DNA from: Agromyces hippuratus
GTDB lineage: Bacteria > Actinomycetota > Actinomycetes > Actinomycetales > Microbacteriaceae
Assembly (NCBI RefSeq): GCF_013410355.1
Contig: NZ_JACCFI010000001.1
Location: 3,534,001-3,598,000, forward strand
Direction: 5' to 3'
DNA length: 64,000 nucleotides
Shown in pieces: positions 17,604 to 24,857 of the stretch. Numbering within the stretch: the first letter of the stretch is position 1; the number at the start of each line of letters is the position of its first letter. A program made the translations under genes and the position numbers. The notes beneath the pieces were generated by a model. It made no database searches. It saw only the letters and a list, made by a program, of their open reading frames with translations, and was not told the DNA's origin.

Positions 17604-18395
17604 TGCGCTCGCCCGACCGGCGGCAGCATGCACGAATGCGGCGAGTTCTGCGGCCATCGACTCGGGTTCCCACCCGTGCTCACTGCCCGGCATCGTCTTC
17701 CACGCCGCCCCGGGGATCGCCGCGACGATCGACTCGGCGGCGGGGGTCATGATGTCGTAGGTCTGCTCGCCGACCATCGCCAGCACGGGCACGCGGATGT
17801 CGCCGAAGAGCTCGGAGTGCGGCGCGGACTCGGCCCAGGCGAGCGACTCGCCGTCGGGTCGCAGGCTCGGCGCCTGATCGATCATGGCGGGGATGCTGCG
17901 GACGATCTCGAGGATCTCGGGCGGCATGTCGCGCATGTACGCGTCGAGTGCGCCGCTGTCGTCGCCCGCGTCGATCAGGCGGTTCACCTCGTCGGCCCAT
18001 TCGCGCCCGCCGCTGTCGGGCGGGGCGAGCGGCGCCTCCCACAGGGCGAGGCCGTCGACGGCGAGACCGGCGACTGCGGCGCGCAGCGAGATCGAACAGC
18101 CGGAGGAATGGCCGCAGAGCACCGCGCTGCCGCCGGCGACGTCGATCAGCGCCTCGATCGCCGCGAGCTCGCGGTCGAGGGTGATCGTGCCTTCGGCGGC
18201 GCTCTCGCCGCGGCCGACGCGGTCGTACACGATCGCCGAGACGCCGAGGCCGGCGAGGAGCTCTGCGGTGCTCGTGGTCTCGGCATCGATGGCCCGCCAC
18301 GGGCCGGCGCCGGCGACGAACACGAGCGCCGGCCCGGTGCCGTGACGGTCGAAGGCGATGCGATCGCCGGCAGTGGAGACGACGAACTCGGACAT
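17586..18395 (-). CDS. alpha/beta hydrolase
   Basis: This 269-residue hydrolase has the oxyanion segment VFVAGAGPWRA, YDRVGRGES after strand 4, the nucleophile elbow GHSSGC, the acid region VGEQTYD and a C-terminal SEHGW as the catalytic His. It is divergent from a TetR gene across a 112-base region with two matching palindromes, so it is very probably the regulator's target. It may detoxify an ester or similar compound sensed by the regulator (inference). Confidence 0.85.
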   Translation of the reverse strand: MSEFVVSTAGDRIAFDRHGTGPALVFVAGAGPWRAIDAETTSTAELLAGLGVSAIVYDRVGRGESAAEGTITLDRELAAIEALIDVAGGSAVLCGHSSGCSISLRAAVAGLAVDGLALWEAPLAPPDSGGREWADEVNRLIDAGDDSGALDAYMRDMPPEILEIVRSIPAMIDQAPSLRPDGESLAWAESAPHSELFGDIRVPVLAMVGEQTYDIMTPAAESIVAAIPGAAWKTMPGSEHGWEPESMAAELAAFVHAAAGRASARTPGR

Positions 18396-18441
18396 GTGGT
18401 TCCTCTTTCCCTGAGACGTGATCCTCGTGCGACCCGGTCGA

Positions 18442-18484
18442 ACTGGACTGACCAGTGTGATTTTATCAAACTAGACTGTCTAGT
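18442..18484. promoter_or_regulatory. twin TetR-type operators
   Basis: ACTGGACTGACCAGT (18442-18456) has perfect 5-base arms. ACTAGACTGTCTAGT (18470-18484) is a perfect 15-base palindrome. They agree at 12 of 15 positions and their centres are 28 bases apart. They lie in the divergent region between the hydrolase and the TetR gene. Confidence 0.75.
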
Positions 18485-18507
18485 ACTGATCGTCAAGGGA
18501 GGAAGGC

Positions 18508-19146
18508 ATGTCCACCACGAACGAGCCGACGCGTTCGGAGCGGAAGCGCCGCGCCATCCTCGCCGCAGCGGAGGAGCTCTTCCTGCGAAACGGGTTCCTC
18601 GGCACGAGCATGGACGAGCTCGCCGAGCGATCGGCGGTCTCGAAGCAGACCGTGTACGCGCACTTCGGCAGCAAGGAGTCCCTGTTCGTCGCACTCGTCT
18701 CGTCGATGACCGCCGGAGCGGGCGACGGCCTGCACGACCTCGACGAGCACCCGGCACCCGACGGCGATGTCGCGGGGTACCTCGCCCGCTACGCCGCCGA
18801 CGAGCTCGCCGTCGTGATGACGCCGCGCCTCCTGAAGCTCCGCCGGCTCGTCATCGGCGAGGTCGAGCGCTTTCCCGACCTGGCTCGGGCGCTCTACGAG
18901 CACGGTCCGGCGCGGGCCATCCGCTCGCTCGCCGTCACGATGTCCGCGCTCGCCGACCGGGGGCTGCTCTCGGTCGACGACCCGGTCGAGGCGGCGACGA
19001 CCTTCAACTGGCTCATCATGGGCGCTCCCATGAACGAGGCGATGCTGCTCGGCGACGGGGCGATCCCCGATGCCGCAGCCCTGCGGCGCCACGCTGCGCA
19101 CGCCGCGCGCGTCTTCGTCTCGGCGTACGGAGTCGGCACGCGCTGA
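18508..19146 (+). CDS. TetR/AcrR-family repressor
   Basis: This 212-residue DNA-binding regulator has the N-terminal helix-turn-helix (RAILAAAEELFLRNGF, then SVSKQTVYAHFGSKESLF-like residues at about 30-58) and a larger C-terminal ligand-binding domain. The start ATG at 18508 has GGGAGGAAGG upstream. It is divergent from the hydrolase gene and has paired operators in its own promoter region, suggesting autoregulation and control of the hydrolase. The inducer is unknown. Confidence 0.9.
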   Translation: MSTTNEPTRSERKRRAILAAAEELFLRNGFLGTSMDELAERSAVSKQTVYAHFGSKESLFVALVSSMTAGAGDGLHDLDEHPAPDGDVAGYLARYAADELAVVMTPRLLKLRRLVIGEVERFPDLARALYEHGPARAIRSLAVTMSALADRGLLSVDDPVEAATTFNWLIMGAPMNEAMLLGDGAIPDAAALRRHAAHAARVFVSAYGVGTR

Positions 19147-19197
19147 TCGATCGTCGGCCACAGCCCGCGTGTCGGACGCCGGTGGGAGACTGGCCCC

Positions 19198-20721
19198 GTG
19201 CTGCTCGATGAACTCGCGCTGACCGCCGACACCGTCGCCTCCACCCGCTCGCGCCTCGCGAAGGTCGGCGCGCTGGCCGAGCTGCTGCGCCGGCTCGAAC
19301 CCGACGAGATCGCACCGGCCGTCGGATTCCTCGTGGGCAAGCCGCGGCAGGGCCGCGTGGGCGTCGGATGGCGCGGGGTCGCGGCCGCGACCGGCGAGCC
19401 GGCCGCCGAGCCGTCGCTCACCGTGGGCGATCTCGATGCCGTGCTCGATCGGCTGGCCGCGGCATCCGGTGCCGGGTCATCGGGGGAGCGGGCGCGTGAG
19501 CTCGCCGAGCTGATCGGTGGAGCGACCGACCGCGAGCAGGGCTTCATCGGCCGGGTGCTGCTCGGCGAGGTGCGCACGGGCGCGCTCGAGGGCGTGGTCA
19601 CCGATGCGATCGCCCGTGCTGCCGATCGCCCGGTCGGCGTGGTGCGCCGTGCCGCGATGCTCTCGGGCGACCTCGGCGAGACCGCGCGGCTCGCCCTCAC
19701 CGGCACCGAGGCCGAGCTCGCGGCCGTCGGCCTCGTCGTAGGCCGGCCCGTGCTGCCGATGCTCGCCGCCACCGCCTCGAGCGCCGCGGCCGCGCTCGAG
19801 ACCACGGGTGAGGCGTCGGTCGAGTACAAGCTCGACGGCGCGCGCATCCAGGTGCATCGCGCCGGCGACGAGGTGCGCGTCTTCACCCGCAACCTCGCCG
19901 ACGTCACCCGCAGACTGCCCGAGGTGGTCGACGTCGTGCGGCGGCTGCCGGTGCACGACGTCATCCTCGACGGCGAGACGCTCTCGCTCGACGAAGACGG
20001 CGCGCCCCGGCCGTTCCAAGACACGATGTCGAGCTTCGGCGCCGAGTCCGCGAGCGAGACGGTGCTGCATCCGTGGTTCTTCGACGTGCTGCACGTCGAC
20101 GGGCGAGACCTGCTCGACGAGCCGCTCTCGATCAGGCTCGCCGAGCTCGAGCGCATCGCGTCGGCGCACCGCATTCCGGGTGAGGTCACGGCCGACCCCG
20201 AGGTCGCCGAGCAGGTCTCGCGCGACGCGCTCGCCGCGGGGCAGGAGGGCGTCGTGGTCAAGGCGATCGGCTCGCCGTATGCGGCCGGCCGGCGCGGGTC
20301 GAGCTGGATCAAGGTCAAGCCCGTGTTCACCTACGATCTCGTGGTGCTCGCGTGCGAGTGGGGGTCGGGCCGGCGCACGGGGTGGCTCTCGAACCTGCAC
20401 CTCGGCGCACTCGACCCCGTCGGCGAGTTCGGCGAACCCGGCGGCTTCGTGATGGTCGGCAAGACCTTCAAGGGGCTCACCGACGAGCTGCTGCGCTGGC
20501 AGACCGAGCGATTCCCCCAGATCGAGACCCGGCGCACCGAGCACACCGTGTGGGTCGAGCCGAGCATCGTCGTCGAGATCGCGATCGACGGCGTGCAGCG
20601 CTCGAGCCGGTACCCCGGCGGCATCGCGCTGCGGTTCGCCCGGGTCAAGCGGTACCGCGACGACAAGACGGCGGCCGAGGCCGACACGATCCAGACACTG
20701 CGAGGGCTGCTTCGCGGCTGA
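19198..20721 (+). CDS. ATP-dependent DNA ligase
   Basis: This 507-residue ligase of the actinobacterial LigB type seals nicks in DNA using ATP. The adenylated lysine lies in YKLDGAR (Lys211). Further motifs are DGE (in ILDGETLSL), EGVVVK and WIKVKP. An N-terminal DNA-binding domain of about 200 residues precedes the catalytic core. The GTG start at 19198 follows GAGACT by 6 bases, so the message is probably leaderless. Such ligases accompany the essential NAD-dependent LigA and act in repair. Confidence 0.92.
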   Translation: MLLDELALTADTVASTRSRLAKVGALAELLRRLEPDEIAPAVGFLVGKPRQGRVGVGWRGVAAATGEPAAEPSLTVGDLDAVLDRLAAASGAGSSGERARELAELIGGATDREQGFIGRVLLGEVRTGALEGVVTDAIARAADRPVGVVRRAAMLSGDLGETARLALTGTEAELAAVGLVVGRPVLPMLAATASSAAAALETTGEASVEYKLDGARIQVHRAGDEVRVFTRNLADVTRRLPEVVDVVRRLPVHDVILDGETLSLDEDGAPRPFQDTMSSFGAESASETVLHPWFFDVLHVDGRDLLDEPLSIRLAELERIASAHRIPGEVTADPEVAEQVSRDALAAGQEGVVVKAIGSPYAAGRRGSSWIKVKPVFTYDLVVLACEWGSGRRTGWLSNLHLGALDPVGEFGEPGGFVMVGKTFKGLTDELLRWQTERFPQIETRRTEHTVWVEPSIVVEIAIDGVQRSSRYPGGIALRFARVKRYRDDKTAAEADTIQTLRGLLRG

Positions 20722-20735
20722 GGCGAAGCGGAGCA

Positions 20736-21056
20736 TCACGGCGTGATCGAGTCGACGAAGTCATGCGCTTCGCCCGCGACCTCGCGCCAGCGGTCGACGC
20801 CGTCGTCGAACGGCACCACCGCCCATTCGCGCATCGGGCGACCGCGCATGACCATGTTGTCGAGTCGGAGCTCGTCGATGCGTGCCTCGGGCAGCTTCAC
20901 CACGAGGCTGCCGCTGTTCGCCACGAACGCGAAGAGCTTGCCGCGCACCGAGACGCCGTCGGAGCCGAACATCCGGCCGATCGCGACATCCGGGAGCGCC
21001 AGCAGCGCGGGCGCGATCTCGTCGAGCCGTGCCCGGCCCGTCTCTCGTTCGCTCAT
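20736..21056 (-). CDS. TfoX/Sxy N-terminal domain protein
   Basis: This 106-residue protein carries the TfoX N-terminal fold: a GRMFGSDGVSVRGKLFAFV motif followed by LVVKLPEARIDEL. Stand-alone TfoX-N proteins are common in actinobacteria and their role is not settled. The Gammaproteobacterial relatives regulate competence. Its start overlaps the stop of the upstream RibD-like gene by 4 bases (ATGA), so the two genes are coupled. Confidence 0.82.
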   Translation of the reverse strand: MSERETGRARLDEIAPALLALPDVAIGRMFGSDGVSVRGKLFAFVANSGSLVVKLPEARIDELRLDNMVMRGRPMREWAVVPFDDGVDRWREVAGEAHDFVDSITP

Positions 21057-21676
21057 GCCCCGGCCTCATCGATCGTGCTCATGTCGACGCCCGTGACCGG
21101 CTCGCCCGCCCGCTCGTAGACGAGCTGGATCGACCCCTTCGGGAAGGCGACCGGAGGCTCGACGAGCGAGAAGGCGGCGGGAACGGTGCCCTCGGCGAAG
21201 AGCCGCTTGCCGGTGCCGAGCGCCAACGGGTAGAGCCAGAGGTTGATGCGGTCGACGAGCTCCTCCCGAAGCAACGTGCGCACGAGGTCGCCGCTGCCGA
21301 AGACGTGGGTCTCGTCGAAGCGGTCGCGGATGCCGCGCACCTCGGCCGCGACATCCGTCACGACCGTCGTGCCGGCCCACGACGGCTCGGTCAGCGAGTG
21401 CGAGGCGACGAACTTCGGCACGGCATTGAACCTGGCTCCGATGTCGTCCGATTGGAACGGCCAGTACGCGGCCCAGATGTCGTAGGTCTTGCGGCCGAGC
21501 AGCAGGGCGTCGACGCGCTCGATGTCGGCGCCGATCGCCGCACCCGACTCGGCGTCGAAGTACGCGCCCTGCCAGCCGCCGAACGGGAACCCTCCCTCGG
21601 CGTCCTCATCGCGGCTGCCCGGCGATTGGTACACCCCGTCGAGCGTGACGAACAGGTCGACGACGATGACTCCCAT
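21053..21676 (-). CDS. dihydrofolate-reductase-like (RibD C-terminal) protein
   Basis: This 207-residue protein has the DHFR/RibD-C fold (VIVVDLFVTLDGVYQSPG at the N-terminus, LLLGRKTYDIWAAYWP, THVFGSGDLVRTLL). Members reduce pyrimidine or other small substrates with NADPH, but many have unknown roles. The ATG at 21676 is preceded by AAGGAG. The longer frame from 21715 lacks support. It is translationally coupled to the TfoX-like gene. Confidence 0.85.
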   Translation of the reverse strand: MGVIVVDLFVTLDGVYQSPGSRDEDAEGGFPFGGWQGAYFDAESGAAIGADIERVDALLLGRKTYDIWAAYWPFQSDDIGARFNAVPKFVASHSLTEPSWAGTTVVTDVAAEVRGIRDRFDETHVFGSGDLVRTLLREELVDRINLWLYPLALGTGKRLFAEGTVPAAFSLVEPPVAFPKGSIQLVYERAGEPVTGVDMSTIDEAGA

Positions 21677-21742
21677 GATGAGCTCCTTCCCCTCCGCCCC
21701 CATTGTTCGCCGCACGGCCGGTGAGGGGAACCCCCATCGAGG

Positions 21743-22693
21743 TCAACCGGCGAGCGCCTCGCGGATCTCCTCCTCGATGAGGTCGGAATTGATCGTCATG
21801 CCTGCGAGGCTGCCGGCGCCGGCGGCGATCGGCACGCTCGCGCCCGGGTTGACGACGTTGCCGGCGGCCCACACGCCGGGAATGCTCGTGCGGCCGGTCG
21901 GGTCGACGCCGACCCAGTCGCCGTCGCCGAACGCCGGGGCGGTCGCGGCACCGAGACCGGTCAGCAGGGCGTCGTTGGGAACGGGACGGGGGCCGAGGAA
22001 GATCGCATCGATGGCGATGACCGCGTCGTCGGCGAGCCGGATGCCGCTGAGCCGGGCCGCTTCGTCGGCGGTCACACTCGCCCAGGCTCGCGTCTCGACC
22101 GCGATGCCACGCGCGAGCATGCCGGCCGAGTCGTCGCCGTCGAGCTCGGCCCCGTTCGTGAAGAACGTGACCGACGGCGACCACTGCCGGAGCATCTGCA
22201 CCTGGTGCACGCTTCGCGGGCCGGTCGCGAGCACGCCGATGCGTCGATCGCGCACCTCCCAGCCATCGCAGAACGGGCAGACGACCGCGCCGGTTCCCCA
22301 CTGCTCCGCGAGGCCGGGGAGGTCTGGCAGCTCATCGCGCAGGCCGGTCGCCACGAGCAGGCGGCGAGCGCTGAGCCGTTCACCGGAGTCGAGGGTCACG
22401 GTGAAGCAGAGCGCGCGGTTCGAATCCGCGACCTCCGGTGCGGCGCCGGCGACCTCCGCCGCGCGCACCACCCCTCCGTAGCGCGCGACCTCCTCGCGCC
22501 CGCGCTCGAGCAGTTCGAGCGGCGACCAGCCGTCTCGGCCGAGCACGCCGTGCATGTGCGCGGCGACGCCGTTGCGGGGCGCGCCCGTGTCGAGCACGAG
22601 CACGCGCCGCCGGGCGCGCACGAGCATGAGCGCCGCGCTGAGTCCGGCGCTGCCGCCGCCGACGATGATGACATCCCACGGTTCCTGTTGCAT
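21743..22693 (-). CDS. thioredoxin-reductase-like FAD/NAD(P) oxidoreductase
   Basis: This 316-residue flavoprotein of the low-molecular-weight thioredoxin reductase group has the FAD-binding GGGSAGLSA (about 12-20), a redox-like CPFC at 139-142 followed by DGWEVRDRRIGVLATGP, and the C-terminal FAD motif VWAAGNV. The related GliT/TrxR-like enzymes oxidise dithiols. It is divergent from an XRE-cupin regulator with a small palindrome between them, a pairing often seen in actinobacteria. The physiological partner is unknown. Confidence 0.85.
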   Translation of the reverse strand: MQQEPWDVIIVGGGSAGLSAALMLVRARRRVLVLDTGAPRNGVAAHMHGVLGRDGWSPLELLERGREEVARYGGVVRAAEVAGAAPEVADSNRALCFTVTLDSGERLSARRLLVATGLRDELPDLPGLAEQWGTGAVVCPFCDGWEVRDRRIGVLATGPRSVHQVQMLRQWSPSVTFFTNGAELDGDDSAGMLARGIAVETRAWASVTADEAARLSGIRLADDAVIAIDAIFLGPRPVPNDALLTGLGAATAPAFGDGDWVGVDPTGRTSIPGVWAAGNVVNPGASVPIAAGAGSLAGMTINSDLIEEEIREALAG

Positions 22694-22724
22694 GCCCTCA
22701 GCTTCGCGATAGCCTGAGCTACGC

Positions 22725-22738
22725 GCAACGTTCGTTGC
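22725..22738. promoter_or_regulatory. inverted repeat in the flavoprotein/XRE divergent region
   Basis: GCAACG-TT-CGTTGC has perfect 6-base arms. It sits 20 bases before the XRE start and 31 before the flavoprotein start, a fitting operator position for both. Confidence 0.5.
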
Positions 22739-22758
22739 TGAAACGGCAAGGAGATCGG

Positions 22759-23334
22759 ATGGCCGACGATCTCGAGACGATGCTGAGCGCCGTCGCGCCG
22801 AGGCTGCGCGAGCTGCGCCTCCGCCGCGGGTACACGCTCGCCGAACTCGCCGCAGAGACCGGCATCTCGACGAGCACCCTCTCACGGCTCGAGTCGGGAC
22901 TGCGGCGGCCGACGCTCGAACTGCTCATCCGCATCGCGGCGGCGTACCGGGCGAACCTCGACGACCTGGTCGGCGCGCCCCAGATCGCCGACCCTCGCGT
23001 GCACCCGAAGCCGTTCTACCGGAACGGCACGGCCGTCATCCCGCTCACCCGGCAGAACCCCGACCTGCACGCCTTCAAGATGGTGTTGCCGGGGCATCCG
23101 CCCGACGAGCCCGTCGAACAGCAGGCGCACGGCGGCTACGACTGGATCTACGTACTCAGCGGCCGGGTGCGGCTCGCGCTCGGCGACGACGAGATCGTGC
23201 TCGAACCCGGCGAGGCCGCCGAGTTCGACACCCGGGTTCCGCACGGCCACGCGAGCGCGTCGACCGAACCCGCCGAGATCCTCAACCTGATGAGCGTGCA
23301 GGGGGAGCGGGTGCACCTGCGCACCGGAGAGTGA
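22759..23334 (+). CDS. XRE-family regulator with C-terminal cupin domain
   Basis: This 191-residue regulator has an N-terminal Cro/CI-type helix-turn-helix (LRLRRGYTLAELAAETGIST to PTLELLIRIA, about 17-62) and a C-terminal cupin (DWIYVLSGRVRLALGDDE, EPGEAAEFDTRVPHG) that would sense a small ligand. The ATG at 22759 has AAGGAG upstream. It is divergent from the thioredoxin-reductase-like gene, which is probably its target. Confidence 0.88.
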   Translation: MADDLETMLSAVAPRLRELRLRRGYTLAELAAETGISTSTLSRLESGLRRPTLELLIRIAAAYRANLDDLVGAPQIADPRVHPKPFYRNGTAVIPLTRQNPDLHAFKMVLPGHPPDEPVEQQAHGGYDWIYVLSGRVRLALGDDEIVLEPGEAAEFDTRVPHGHASASTEPAEILNLMSVQGERVHLRTGE

Positions 23335-23423
23335 CTCGGCATAGGCGGCTCATCGACGACGCACAGCACGACCATTGCGCGGCTGCACATGCTGGTGCTC
23401 TGACGAGACCTGAGGAGCAGCCC

Positions 23424-24311
23424 ATGACGAGCCACCGGCCCACGACCGACGAGCGCTGGCTCGACGAGCACGGCGACGAGATCGATGAAGACCACCGCGG
23501 CCTCGTCTACGACATCCGCACGCTCGTCGACCGCCGCCGCATGCTCGGTATCTTCGGCGGCATCGGTCTGACCACGCTGCTCGCCGCCTGCTCGGGCGGC
23601 GAACCGGCGCCGAGCGCGAGCGCCACGGCGAGCGGCACCCCGAGTGCGACGCCGAGCCCGTCGGCGTCGGCCGCGGCATCCGGCCCCCTCGACGAGGTGC
23701 CCGACGAGACCGGCGGGCCATACCCGGCCGACGGCTCGAACGGCGTCAACGTGCTCGATGATTCGGGCATCGTGCGCGGCGACATCCGCTCGTCGTTCGG
23801 TTCGTCGACGACGGTCGCGCAGGGCGTGCCGCTCACGATCGAGCTGACGGTGCGGGATGCCGCGACCGGCAGTGCGCTCGTCGGCGCCGGCGTGTACCTC
23901 TGGCACTGCGACCGCGACGGCGACTACTCGCTGTACTCGCCCGGCGTCGAGCACGAGAACTACCTGCGCGGCGTGCAGGAGACCGACTCGATGGGCGCCG
24001 TGCGCTTCACCTCGATCTATCCCGCGTGCTACTCCGGCCGGTGGCCGCACATCCACTTCGAGGTGTACTCCGACGTGGCGAACGCCGTCGCGTCGGGCCC
24101 GATCGTGAAGACCTCGCAGATCGCCCTGCCCGAAGAGGTCAACGACCTCGTCTACGCGACGAGCGGCTACGAGCAGAGCGTGCGGAACGTGTCTCAGGTG
24201 AGTCTCTCGAGCGACAACGTCTTCCGCGACGACGGCGGCATCCACCAGATCGCGAGCATGTCGGGCTCGGTCGCCGGCGGGTACACCGCGGCGCTCACGA
24301 TCGGGGTGTGA
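23424..24311 (+). CDS. exported intradiol ring-cleavage dioxygenase-like lipoprotein
   Basis: This 295-residue protein belongs to the intradiol dioxygenase family and is predicted to act outside the membrane. A basic DRRRML before a hydrophobic stretch and LAACSGG (lipobox-like) are followed by a Ser/Ala/Thr/Pro linker. The family's Fe(III) ligands can be placed at Tyr in VYLWHCD and in the block YPACYSGRWPHIHF (Tyr, His, His). Cytosolic family members cleave catechols. The substrate of the exported ones is mostly unknown. Its last 17 bases overlap the convergent gluconokinase gene. Confidence 0.83.
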   Translation: MTSHRPTTDERWLDEHGDEIDEDHRGLVYDIRTLVDRRRMLGIFGGIGLTTLLAACSGGEPAPSASATASGTPSATPSPSASAAASGPLDEVPDETGGPYPADGSNGVNVLDDSGIVRGDIRSSFGSSTTVAQGVPLTIELTVRDAATGSALVGAGVYLWHCDRDGDYSLYSPGVEHENYLRGVQETDSMGAVRFTSIYPACYSGRWPHIHFEVYSDVANAVASGPIVKTSQIALPEEVNDLVYATSGYEQSVRNVSQVSLSSDNVFRDDGGIHQIASMSGSVAGGYTAALTIGV

Positions 24312-24813
24312 TCGCCTCGAAGAACGGGCCCAGGCCGGCGACGGCGCGATCGACGATCTCGGCGGGGGCGCCGGCGACGTCGACCGTGATGCCGGTCTCG
24401 TCGATCGAGAGCGGCTCGAGCGCGGCGAGCTGCGAATCGAGCAGGCTCGCCGGCATGAAGTGGCCGGCGCGCGCCGCCGCCCGCGCGGCGAGCAGCTCGT
24501 GGGAGCCGTGGAGGTGCACGAACACGGTCGACGGCGCTGCGTGGCGGAGCCGGTCGCGGTACGTGCGCTTCAGTGCGGAGCACGCGATCACGACGCCCGT
24601 GGTCGAATCCTGGAGCTCGGCGCCGACCAGATCGAGCCATGGTCCGCGGTCGGTGTCGTCGAGCGCGACGCCCGATGCCATCTTCGCCACGTTCGCGGCC
24701 GGGTGCAGGTCGTCGGCGTCGCGGAACGGCACGCCGAGCCGTTCGGCGAGCAACCGGCCGACGGTCGACTTGCCGACTGCGGACACGCCCATGACGATGA
24801 TGCGAACACCCAT
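24295..24813 (-). CDS. gntK: gluconokinase
   Basis: This 172-residue carbohydrate kinase phosphorylates D-gluconate to 6-phosphogluconate. It shows the P-loop GVSAVGKST (9-17), the substrate loop RDADDLHPAANVAKM, GVVIACSALKRTYRD and VHLHGSHELL, all typical of GntK. The length is normal. It stands without the permease or GntR-type regulator that often accompanies it. Its 3' end overlaps the dioxygenase gene tail to tail. Confidence 0.92.
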   Translation of the reverse strand: MGVRIIVMGVSAVGKSTVGRLLAERLGVPFRDADDLHPAANVAKMASGVALDDTDRGPWLDLVGAELQDSTTGVVIACSALKRTYRDRLRHAAPSTVFVHLHGSHELLAARAAARAGHFMPASLLDSQLAALEPLSIDETGITVDVAGAPAEIVDRAVAGLGPFFEAITPRS

Positions 24814-24857
24814 CCCGCAGTTCTAGCAGGTGCGCATCGGTCGTCGCTCGCGGATCC

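Noticed and set aside
14717..17683. 988-codon minus-strand frame opposite the metallophosphoesterase gene
   Set aside because: No recognisable motif; the plus-strand gene has complete catalytic motifs, signal peptide and sorting signal.
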